Below are positions 30,304 through 37,836 of a DNA stretch of 38,551 nucleotides, in pieces (position 1 is the first letter of the stretch; every line of letters begins with the position of its first letter). The DNA comes from Saccharothrix sp. ST-888. GTDB lineage: Bacteria > Actinomycetota > Actinomycetes > Streptomycetales > Streptomycetaceae. A program made the translations under genes and the position numbers. The notes beneath the pieces were generated by a model. That model had not been told where the DNA came from. It was given only the letters and a program-made list of their open reading frames with translations, and searched no databases. The stretch covers positions 1 through 38,551 of the forward strand of contig NZ_JYJF01000069.1 of the NCBI RefSeq assembly GCF_000955975.1, given 5' to 3'.

Positions 30304-31752
30304 TCAGGCGAGCAGACCGCCCATCCAGTCCTCGATGGCGGGCACCGTGCGGGGCAGGGCGCCGGACATCAGGCGGGCGCCGTCGGCGGTGATCACCAGG
30401 TCGTCCTCGATGCGGACGCCGATGCCGCGCAGTTCGAGGGGGAGGGTCTCGTCGTCCGGCTGGAGGTAGAGGCCGGGTTCGACGGTGAGGACCATGCCCT
30501 CCTCCAGCACGCCGTCCAGGTAGGTCTCGGCCCGTGCCTTCGCGCAGTCGTGGACGTCCAGGCCGAGCATGTGGCCGCTGCTGCAGAGGGTGTAGCGGCG
30601 GTAGAGGCCGGAGTCCTCGTGCAGCGCCTCCTCGGCGGACACCCGCAGGACGCCCCACTCGGCCAGGCCCTCGGCGATCACCCGCATGCCGGCCCGGTGG
30701 AAGTCGCGGAAGCTGGCGCCGGGCTTCAGGGTGGCGATGGCGGCGTCCTGGGCGGCCAGGACCAGTTGGTAGACGTCCCGCTGGACGGGGGAGAAGGTGC
30801 CGCCGAGCGGGAGGGTGCGGGTGATGTCGGCGGTGTAGAGGGTGTCGGTCTCCACGCCCGCGTCCAGCAGCAGCAGTTGGGTGGGGTCCAGCGGGCCGTC
30901 GTTGCGGATCCAGTGCAGGACGCAGGCGTGTGCGCCGGAGGCGACGATGGTGTCGTAGCCGGTTCCGTTGCCCTCGGCGCGGGCGCGCAGGTTGAACGTT
31001 CCTTCGAGCCACCGCTCGCCGCGGCCGTGGCGCAGGGCGGTGGGCAACGCGCGGACGACGTCCTCGAAGCCGGTGGCGGTGTGGTCGACGGAGAGCTGGA
31101 GCTGCTGGACCTCCCACTGGTCCTTGACCAGGCGCAGTTCGGAGAGGGTGGTTGCGAGCGCGGCGTCCTCGGGGCCGTCGGGACGGCCGAGGGCCGCGTC
31201 CAGCTGCGGATCGACCCCGGCGAGCAGGCGGGTCCTCGGCCGGCCGTCCGCCAGCAGTTTGGCGAGGTCGTCCAGGTGGGCGGTGCGGATGCCGGTGAGC
31301 TGCTCGGCCTCGGCCAGGTCGGGGCGGCGGCCGACCCAGAACTCGCCGTAGCGGCGGTCGCGGTAGAACTCGGTGCCGTAGGGGCCTGGGCCGCCGCGCG
31401 GGGAGCGCGGGCGCAGGTAGAGCACGGCCTCGCCGTCGGCTTCGAGGACCAGGACGTGTCCGACCTGGTCCTCGCCGGTGAGGCCGGTGAGCCAGGCGTA
31501 GCCGCTGTGCGGGCGGAAGCGGTAGTCGCAGTCGTTGCTGCGCACCTTCAACTGCCCGGCGGGGACGATCAGTCGCTCGCCGGGGAAGGCGGCGGCGAGC
31601 CGGGCGCGGCGGCCCGGGGTGAGGTGGTGTCCGGCCGCTCTCCGGTCTGCGGGGAGCGGCGTGGCGGTCCAGCCGGTGCCCATGAAGGCGTCGAGGGCGG
31701 GGGTGACGGGGAGGTCGTGGCTGCCGGTGTTGGGCCGTTGGTCGGTGGTCAC
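30304..31752 (-). CDS. pepP: Xaa-Pro aminopeptidase (aminopeptidase P, M24B)
   Basis: Cytosolic metallopeptidase that removes the N-terminal residue when Pro (or Hyp) is second. 482 residues: N-terminal domain (about 1-200, with the RSNDCDYRFRPHSGYAWLTG segment of bacterial aminopeptidase P) and the pita-bread catalytic domain. Metal ligands are visible: the two Asp in DAGVETDTLYTADITRT, His in SSGHMLGLDVHD, Glu in VEPGLY and Glu in VRIEDDLV. The GTG at 31752 has GAAGGGA upstream. It is divergent from the oligopeptide transporter, with two predicted GntR elements between. Collagen peptides are rich in X-Pro and X-Hyp bonds, so this enzyme fits a collagen-utilisation role. Confidence 0.92.
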   Translation of the reverse strand: MTTDQRPNTGSHDLPVTPALDAFMGTGWTATPLPADRRAAGHHLTPGRRARLAAAFPGERLIVPAGQLKVRSNDCDYRFRPHSGYAWLTGLTGEDQVGHVLVLEADGEAVLYLRPRSPRGGPGPYGTEFYRDRRYGEFWVGRRPDLAEAEQLTGIRTAHLDDLAKLLADGRPRTRLLAGVDPQLDAALGRPDGPEDAALATTLSELRLVKDQWEVQQLQLSVDHTATGFEDVVRALPTALRHGRGERWLEGTFNLRARAEGNGTGYDTIVASGAHACVLHWIRNDGPLDPTQLLLLDAGVETDTLYTADITRTLPLGGTFSPVQRDVYQLVLAAQDAAIATLKPGASFRDFHRAGMRVIAEGLAEWGVLRVSAEEALHEDSGLYRRYTLCSSGHMLGLDVHDCAKARAETYLDGVLEEGMVLTVEPGLYLQPDDETLPLELRGIGVRIEDDLVITADGARLMSGALPRTVPAIEDWMGGLLA

Positions 31753-31847
31753 CGCGGAGGTCCCTTCTGAACTGCGGAGATTGGCCTGTACGGACGAGGA
31801 GTTGACAGACAGTCAGGACACGGCTCGGTAACGGGCCGAACAGCCTC

Positions 31848-31885
31848 TTGCCTGTGCAATTTCACATTACTATGTTACGGGTCAC
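31848..31885 (+). promoter_or_regulatory. transporter promoter with two predicted GntR elements
   Basis: TTGCCT (31848-31853) and TATGTT (31871-31876) are 17 bases apart and read toward the binding-protein gene. On the minus strand, 31865-31854 reads GTGAAATTGCAC and 31885-31874 reads GTGACCCGTAAC; both resemble GTGACATTNTAC and are offset by 20 bp, about two helical turns. They overlap the spacer and the -10. The rest of the 31,753-31,988 gap (leader of both genes) shows nothing else clear. Confidence 0.5.
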
Positions 31886-31988
31886 ATCCCGGAGCTGCCA
31901 GACCCAACGGTCGCCTCCGGGGGAGGCCCCGGACCAGCCGCCGGGGTCAATCAGGCCGCAACGACGGCCCCCCACTGCGGAGTTGCAC

Positions 31989-33728
31989 ATGACCAGGCGT
32001 ACCCATACCGCCCTCGCGGCGGCGATCGCGGCGGCACTCACCCTCGGCCTCGGGGCGTGCGGCAGCACCGGCACGGGCGGTGGAGAGGACCAGGGCCGAC
32101 AGGGCGTCACCACCGAGGGCGACGGCATCATCGGCGGTACGCCGGTCAGGGGCGGGACCCTCAACATCCTGTCCAACGTGGACTTCGACCAGCTCGACCC
32201 CGCCCGCAACTGGACCATGCCGGTGATGGACGTCGGTGTGCGGATGCTCTACCGCACGCTCACCACCTTCAAGGCGGCGCCCGGAGCCGAGGGCCTGAAG
32301 ATCGAACCGGACCTCGCCACCGACCTCGGCACCCCCAGCGACGGCGCCAGGACCTGGACCTTCCACCTCAAGGACGGCCTCAAGTACGAGGACGGCACCC
32401 CGATCGTCGCCGACGACATCAAGTACAACGTCGAGCGCTCGTTCTCCCCCGAGCTCCCCGGCGGCCCCGACTACGCCCGGGTCTACCTCAACGCCCCGGC
32501 CGGCTACCAGGGCCCGCTGAACGGCGAACGCCTGGGCAAGGAGGCGATCGAGGTGCCCGACGAGAAGACCATCGTCTTCCATCTCAAGCGCCCGGTCGCC
32601 GAGTTCGGCTACACCGTCACGCTGCCGACCTTCGCGCCCGTCCCCAGGGCCAAGGAGACCGGCGTCAACTACAGCAACCACCCGGTCTCCTCGGGGCCGT
32701 ACCGGATCGAGTCGTACGACCGGGGCAAGCGCATGGTGCTGGTCCGCAACACCTACTGGGACGAGAAGACCGACCCGGTCCGCAAGGCCTACCCGGACCG
32801 GATCGTGGTGGACCAGACCCTCAAGGGCACCGGAGTCGCCGACCGGCTGATCGCCGACCAGGGCGACGACCGCGACGCCGTCTCCTACATCGACCTGGTG
32901 CCCGCCAAGATCAGCGACGTGCTGACCGCCCCGGCCGTCAAGAAGCGCCTGGTCAGCGAGAACGCCGGGTGCACCACCAAGCTGGACATGAACACCACCA
33001 AGGCGCCGTTCGACAACGCCCAGGTCCGGCTCGCCATGCAGTACGCGGTGGACAAGGAGGCCTTCGCCGACACCATGGGCGGCCCGGCGTTCACCGACGT
33101 CGCCACCACCTACCTGCCGCCGGCGCTGACCGGGGGAACGGCGGTGGACCACTTCAGGATTCCGCCCGCCGGCGACCAGGCGAAGGCCAAGGCGCTGCTC
33201 ACCGAGGCCGGGTTCGGCAGCGGCTTCTCGACCGAGCTGCTCACCTCCACCGGCGGCCGGCAGCAGGCCGAGGCGATCCAGGCGGCGCTGAAGAAGCTCG
33301 GCATCAACGTCACCATCACCACCGTGGACCCGACCGCCGTCGCCTCGATCGTCGGCGACAAGGACAAGCAGCCCGGCCTGTCGATCGGCGGCTGGTGCCC
33401 CGACTACCCGTCGGCCGCCACCTTCCTGCCGATGATCTTCGACGGGCGGACCATCAAGGACAAGGGAAACCAGGGCGACATCACCCGGTTCGACGACCCC
33501 GGCGTCAACGCCGAACTCGACCGGATCGCCACCCTCACCGACCTGACCCAGGCCGACCGGGCCTGGCTCGCCCTGGACGCGAAGATCATGGACAAGTCGC
33601 CCGCCGTCCCGCTGGTCTGGCAGAAGAAGCCGCTCCTGGTTGGCTCCAACATCGCCGGGGCGTTCGCCCACCCCGTCTGGTCCGGGCAACTCGACTACGC
33701 CGTCATCGGCCTGAAGTCCGTCAAGTAG
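31989..33728 (+). CDS. peptide ABC transporter substrate-binding lipoprotein
   Basis: 579-residue SBP_bac_5 (DppA/OppA) protein anchored outside the membrane. The signal peptide ends in lipobox LGAC with Cys24, followed by a Gly/Ser/Thr linker. Family landmarks: GGTLNILSNVDFDQLDPA near the mature N-terminus, TWTFHLKDGLKYEDGTPI, SGPYRIESYDRGKRM, and NAQVRLAMQYAVDKEAF. It binds short peptides and hands them to the permeases encoded next. ATG 31989 gives the correct signal peptide; the frame is open further up but not coding in character. First gene of a five-gene transporter operon. Collagen-derived peptides are the proposed cargo, from context only. Confidence 0.93.
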   Translation: MTRRTHTALAAAIAAALTLGLGACGSTGTGGGEDQGRQGVTTEGDGIIGGTPVRGGTLNILSNVDFDQLDPARNWTMPVMDVGVRMLYRTLTTFKAAPGAEGLKIEPDLATDLGTPSDGARTWTFHLKDGLKYEDGTPIVADDIKYNVERSFSPELPGGPDYARVYLNAPAGYQGPLNGERLGKEAIEVPDEKTIVFHLKRPVAEFGYTVTLPTFAPVPRAKETGVNYSNHPVSSGPYRIESYDRGKRMVLVRNTYWDEKTDPVRKAYPDRIVVDQTLKGTGVADRLIADQGDDRDAVSYIDLVPAKISDVLTAPAVKKRLVSENAGCTTKLDMNTTKAPFDNAQVRLAMQYAVDKEAFADTMGGPAFTDVATTYLPPALTGGTAVDHFRIPPAGDQAKAKALLTEAGFGSGFSTELLTSTGGRQQAEAIQAALKKLGINVTITTVDPTAVASIVGDKDKQPGLSIGGWCPDYPSAATFLPMIFDGRTIKDKGNQGDITRFDDPGVNAELDRIATLTDLTQADRAWLALDAKIMDKSPAVPLVWQKKPLLVGSNIAGAFAHPVWSGQLDYAVIGLKSVK

Positions 33729-33743
33729 TCAGGAGCCGACGCC

Positions 33744-34751
33744 ATGAACGCTCCGCCCACGCCACGCGGCCGCTCCGCCGGCCGCCCGGCCGCAGCCATC
33801 GAAGTCGCCGAAGCCGCTGAAGCCACGGCCACCGAAGCCGCGGTGGCCGAAGCCCCCGCCTCGCCCGCGCGCCTGGCCTGGCAGCGGCTGCGCCGCCGCA
33901 GGGTCGCGCTGGCCGGACTCGGCATCATCGCCTTCTTCGTCCTGGCCGCGCTGCTCGCCCCCGTCCTCACCGCGATCAGCGGCCACGGCCCCGCCGACAC
34001 CGACAAGCGGGCGGTCGACTCCTACCTCGGCGGCCTCCCCAGGGGCTCCCTCGGCGGCATGAGCACGCAGCACTGGCTCGGCGTCGAACCGATGCTCGGC
34101 CGCGACATCTTCGCCCGGCTGCTCTACGGCGCCCGGATCAGCCTGCTGGTGGCCCTCTGCGCCGCGCTGCTGATCACCCTGATCGGCGTCGCGCTCGGTG
34201 CCACCGCCGGGTACTTCGGCGGCCGGACCGACACCGTGATCAGCCGGTTCATGGACGTGATGATGTCCTTCCCCAGCCTGATCTTCATGATCGCGCTGCT
34301 CTCGGTGGCCCGCGACGTCAACCGCGTCCTGCTGCTGATCGGCGTGCTGGGCGCCTTCGGCTGGCCGTACATCGCCCGGGTGGTCCGCGGCCAGACGCTC
34401 TCGCTCAGACACCGCGAGTACGTCGAGGCGGCCCGCGCCTGCGGCACCTCCAGCGGCCGGATCCTGCTCACCGAGATCCTGCCCAACCTCGCCGGCACCA
34501 TCATCGTGTACGTCACGCTGGCCATCCCCGGCCTGATCGGGACGGAGGCGGCACTCACCTTCCTCGGGGTGGGAGTCCGTCCGCCGACGCCGAGTTGGGG
34601 CCAGATGATCTCGGACTCGGTGCTCTACTACAAGGCCGACCCGATGTTCTTCGTCCTCCCCAGCGCCTGCCTGTTCCTGATCGTGCTCGCCTTCACCCTG
34701 CTCGGCGACGCCCTGCGCGACGCCCTCGACCCGAAGGGCGGGGCGGCATGA
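33744..34751 (+). CDS. peptide ABC transporter permease (DppC type)
   Basis: 335 residues with six membrane helices and the DppC-type N-terminal extension. An Ala/Glu-rich cytoplasmic leader of about 40 residues precedes LAWQRLRRRRVALAGLGI. The EAA loop that contacts the ATPase is EYVEAARACGTSSGRILLTEILPN (read in two parts), and TEAALTFLGVGVRPPTPSWG is a typical DppC segment. ATG 33744 has AGGAG eight bases upstream and lies 15 bases after the binding-protein gene. Stop overlaps the next start as ATGA. Gene order here is C before B, the reverse of the classical dpp order. Confidence 0.93.
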   Translation: MNAPPTPRGRSAGRPAAAIEVAEAAEATATEAAVAEAPASPARLAWQRLRRRRVALAGLGIIAFFVLAALLAPVLTAISGHGPADTDKRAVDSYLGGLPRGSLGGMSTQHWLGVEPMLGRDIFARLLYGARISLLVALCAALLITLIGVALGATAGYFGGRTDTVISRFMDVMMSFPSLIFMIALLSVARDVNRVLLLIGVLGAFGWPYIARVVRGQTLSLRHREYVEAARACGTSSGRILLTEILPNLAGTIIVYVTLAIPGLIGTEAALTFLGVGVRPPTPSWGQMISDSVLYYKADPMFFVLPSACLFLIVLAFTLLGDALRDALDPKGGAA

Positions 34752-35737
34752 CGGGGTTCCTGCTGCGGCGCCTGCTCGGCATCGCCGGCACCCTGCTGGT
34801 GATCTGCGCGCTCACCTTCGCCGTCTTCTACCTGCTGCCCAGCGACCCGGCCGCGCAGTTCTGCGGCAAGGACTGCTCGGCCGACCGGATCGTGATGGTC
34901 CGTCAGCAGATGGGACTGGATGACCCGTTGATCGTCCAGTTCGGCCGGTACGTGCTCGGGATCTTCGCCGGGCAGACGCTCGGCAGCGGCCAGTACGCCG
35001 TGCACTGCGGCTTCCCGTGCTTCGGCTACTCCTTCCAGAGCGGGCAGCCGGTCTGGGACCTGATGCTCGACCGGCTGCCGGCCAGTGCCTCGCTCGCCCT
35101 CGGTGCGGCCGTGCTCTGGCTGCTGCTCGGCCTCTCGGCGGGCCTGCTCTCCGCGCTGCGCCGCAACACCTGGGTGGACCGGACGGTGATGGTCGCCACC
35201 ATCGGAATCGCCGCGCTGCCGGTCTACTTCACGGCGATGCTCCTGCTGTACGTGGTGGTCACCGTGCTCGGGCTGATGCCCTACCCCCGGTACATCGCCT
35301 TCGGCGAGGATCCGGTGGGCTGGATCCGCAACCTGATCCTGCCGTGGATCACACTGGCGCTCACCTTCGCCGCCATCTACGCCCGGATGACCCGGAACTC
35401 GGTGATCGAGACGATGGCCGAGCCGTACGTCAGGACCGCCAGGGCCAAGGGGCTGCGGGAGCGACGGGTGGTCGGCCGACACGGTCTGCGGCCCGCGCTC
35501 ACCCCGGTCGCGACCATGCTCGGCATGGACCTCGGCGGGCTGCTGGCCGGAGCGCTGATCACCGAGTCGCTGTTCAGCCTCCCCGGGGTCGGCAAGCTCT
35601 TCGCGGACTCGCTCAACAAGGCCGACCAGCCGGTGATCATGGGGATCACGCTGCTCGCCTCCTTCTTCATCGTGACCTCCAACCTGGTCGTGGACCTCGT
35701 CTACGCCTGGATCGACCCGAGGGCGAGGCTGACGTGA
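34748..35737 (+). CDS. peptide ABC transporter permease (DppB type)
   Basis: 329 residues with six membrane helices. DppB landmarks: FLLRRLLGIAGTLLVICALTF at the N-terminus, FYLLPSDPA, the EAA-like loop YVRTARAKGLRERRVVGRHGLR, and ITESLFSLPGVGKLF. The first periplasmic loop has four Cys (FCGKDC; HCGFPC), which might form disulphides. ATG 34748 overlaps the stop of the preceding permease gene, and the stop overlaps the next GTG, so the operon is translationally coupled. Confidence 0.93.
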   Translation: MTGFLLRRLLGIAGTLLVICALTFAVFYLLPSDPAAQFCGKDCSADRIVMVRQQMGLDDPLIVQFGRYVLGIFAGQTLGSGQYAVHCGFPCFGYSFQSGQPVWDLMLDRLPASASLALGAAVLWLLLGLSAGLLSALRRNTWVDRTVMVATIGIAALPVYFTAMLLLYVVVTVLGLMPYPRYIAFGEDPVGWIRNLILPWITLALTFAAIYARMTRNSVIETMAEPYVRTARAKGLRERRVVGRHGLRPALTPVATMLGMDLGGLLAGALITESLFSLPGVGKLFADSLNKADQPVIMGITLLASFFIVTSNLVVDLVYAWIDPRARLT

Positions 35738-36714
35738 GTCTTCTCGAAGTCAGGGGCCTGGCAGTGGAGTTCGACACCGCCGAAGGCCCGGTACGAGCGG
35801 TGCGGGGCATCGACTTCACCGTCGAACGGGGGCGGACGCTCGGGATCGTCGGGGAGTCCGGATCGGGCAAGTCCGTCACCTCGCTGGCCGTGATGGGACT
35901 GCACCGGGGCGCCGCGGTCACCGGTTCCGTCCGCTTCGACGGCACCGAACTGATCGGCGCACCCGAGGAGAGCGTGCGCAGGCTGCGCGGACGGCGGATC
36001 GCCATGGTCTTCCAGGACGCGCTCACCGCACTGCACCCGTACTTCACCATCGGCGACCAGATCGCCGAGGCGTACCGCGAGCACCACGGCGGCAGCCGGA
36101 AGGCCGCTCGGGCCCGCGCGGTGGAGGTGCTCGGCGACGTCGGGATCCCCGACCCGGCCCGCCGGGCGCGGGAGCACCCGCACCAGTTCTCCGGCGGCAT
36201 GCGCCAGCGGGCGATGATCGCACTCGCACTCTCCTGCGAACCCGACCTGATCATCGCCGACGAGCCGACCACCGCCCTCGACGTCACCGTCCAGGCCCAG
36301 GTGCTCGACCTGCTGGCCGGACAGCAGCAGGCGCGCGGCCTCGGCCTGGTCCTGATCACTCACGACCTGGGCGTGATCGCCCGGATCGCCGACGAGGTGC
36401 TGGTGATGTACGGCGGCTCGGCGGCCGAACAGGCCCCCGCCGACCGGCTGTTCACCGCACCCCGGCACCCCTACACCCGCGGCCTGCTCGACTCGCTGCC
36501 CCGGCTGGACGCGCCCGAGGGGGAGCCGCTGCGCGCCATCCCCGGCAGCCCGCCCTCCCCGCTCGCCCCACCGCCCGGCTGCGCCTTCCACCCCCGCTGC
36601 GCGGTGTACGCCGAGCACGGGTCGCCGCTGTGCACGGCGGACAGGCCGCTGCTGCGCCTCGTCGCCGAGGGCCACCGCAACGCCTGCGCACTCGACGAGG
36701 TGACGACCGGATGA
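35734..36714 (+). CDS. peptide ABC transporter ATPase (DppD type)
   Basis: 326 residues. Walker A GESGSGKS, Q-loop VFQDALTALHPYFTIG, signature FSGGMRQRAMIA, Walker B LIIADEPTTALDVTVQAQ and H-loop LITHDLGV. The C-terminal oligopeptide-transporter extension has the HPYTRGLLDSLP motif and Cys residues (GCAFHPRC, plus two later Cys) for the 4Fe-4S or oligopeptide C-terminal domain of this subfamily. GTG 35734 overlaps the previous stop; the stop overlaps the next ATG. Confidence 0.94.
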   Translation: MSLLEVRGLAVEFDTAEGPVRAVRGIDFTVERGRTLGIVGESGSGKSVTSLAVMGLHRGAAVTGSVRFDGTELIGAPEESVRRLRGRRIAMVFQDALTALHPYFTIGDQIAEAYREHHGGSRKAARARAVEVLGDVGIPDPARRAREHPHQFSGGMRQRAMIALALSCEPDLIIADEPTTALDVTVQAQVLDLLAGQQQARGLGLVLITHDLGVIARIADEVLVMYGGSAAEQAPADRLFTAPRHPYTRGLLDSLPRLDAPEGEPLRAIPGSPPSPLAPPPGCAFHPRCAVYAEHGSPLCTADRPLLRLVAEGHRNACALDEVTTG

Positions 36715-37715
36715 GCACCGCTTCGCCCCACGCCGGGCGCCCCGAGGCGCTGCTGGAGGTCAGGGACCTCGGGATGACCTTCCCCGGTCCGCGCGGCTCG
36801 CTGCGCCGACGGGCCGGAATCCGGGCCGTGGACGGCGTCAGCTTCGACGTGCACCCCGGCGAGACGCTCGGACTGGTCGGCGAATCGGGGTGTGGAAAGT
36901 CCACCACCGGGCGCATGCTGGTCCGGCTGCTCGATCCGACGGCCGGTCGGGTCGCCTTCCGGGGGCAGGACATCACCCGCACCGGGCAGCGCGAACTGCG
37001 GCCGCTGCGCAGCAGGTTGCAGATGATCTTCCAGGATCCGTTCGCCTCGCTGAACCCCCGGCAGACCGTCCGGCAGATCATCGCCGCACCGCTGCGGGCC
37101 CAGGGCGAGTCGGCGCAGGCCATCCGCCGGGAGGTCCGCGACCTGGTCGGCCTGGTGGGCCTCGCGCCCGAGCACCTGGAGCGCTACCCGCACCAGTTCT
37201 CCGGCGGCCAGGCCCAGCGGATCGGCATCGCCCGCGCGCTGGCCACCCGGCCCGAACTGGTCGTCGCCGACGAGCCGGTGTCCGCGCTCGACGTCTCCAT
37301 CCAGGCTCAGATCGTCGGCCTGCTGGAGCGGCTGCAGCGCGAACTCGGCGTGGCGTACGTCTTCATCGCGCACGACCTGGCCGTGGTCAGGCACATCAGC
37401 CACCGGGTCGCGGTGATGTACCTCGGCCGGATCGTCGAGATCGGCGAGCGGCAGCAGGTGTACGGCAACCCCGCCCACCCGTACACCAGGGCGCTGCTCT
37501 CCGCCGTGCCGCTGCCCGAGCCGGCCGCCGAGCGGGCCCGCGAGCGGATCGTCCTGCTCGGCGACCCGCCCAGCCCCGCGGACCCGCCGAGCGGCTGCAC
37601 CTTCCACCCGCGCTGCCCCAAGGCGCGGGAGCTCTGCCGGACCGAGCCGCCGCTGCTCCGGCTCACCGCACCCGACGGCACCCGCCAGGCGGCGTGCCAC
37701 TTCCCCGAGGTCTGA
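36711..37715 (+). CDS. peptide ABC transporter ATPase (DppF type)
   Basis: 334 residues, partner of the preceding ATPase. Walker A GESGCGKS, Q-loop IFQDPFASLNPRQTV (the DPxxSLNPR form marks the DppF/OppF subgroup), signature FSGGQAQRIGIA, Walker B VVADEPVSALDVSIQAQ, H-loop FIAHDLAV. C-terminal extension with HPYTRALLSAVP and CTFHPRCP plus further Cys. ATG 36711 overlaps the DppD-like stop. A hairpin lies between this gene and the collagenase gene 121 bases on. Confidence 0.94.
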   Translation: MSTASPHAGRPEALLEVRDLGMTFPGPRGSLRRRAGIRAVDGVSFDVHPGETLGLVGESGCGKSTTGRMLVRLLDPTAGRVAFRGQDITRTGQRELRPLRSRLQMIFQDPFASLNPRQTVRQIIAAPLRAQGESAQAIRREVRDLVGLVGLAPEHLERYPHQFSGGQAQRIGIARALATRPELVVADEPVSALDVSIQAQIVGLLERLQRELGVAYVFIAHDLAVVRHISHRVAVMYLGRIVEIGERQQVYGNPAHPYTRALLSAVPLPEPAAERARERIVLLGDPPSPADPPSGCTFHPRCPKARELCRTEPPLLRLTAPDGTRQAACHFPEV

Positions 37716-37736
37716 CCCCACCGGACCCTCCCGCCG

Positions 37737-37766
37737 CCGTACCACCGCCGCCCGGCGGCGGTACGG
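37737..37766 (+). terminator. hairpin between transporter operon and collagenase
   Basis: CCGTACCACCGCCG (37737-37750) pairs with CGGCGGCGGTACGG (37753-37766) with one mismatch; 21 bases after the ATPase stop. It may be a terminator or only partial. The rest of the 121-base gap shows no AT-rich promoter or GntR-like element. Confidence 0.45.
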
Positions 37767-37836
37767 CCCCGGGTGTGCCCGACGGCGCACCGAAACCCAG
37801 CTCCATCCCCCACGTCCGCCACCCTCAGGAGCACAG

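Noticed and set aside
37716..37836. A GntR operator directly upstream of the collagenase
   Set aside because: No AT-rich island or GTGACAT-like sequence was found in this gap; any control would come through the upstream operon.
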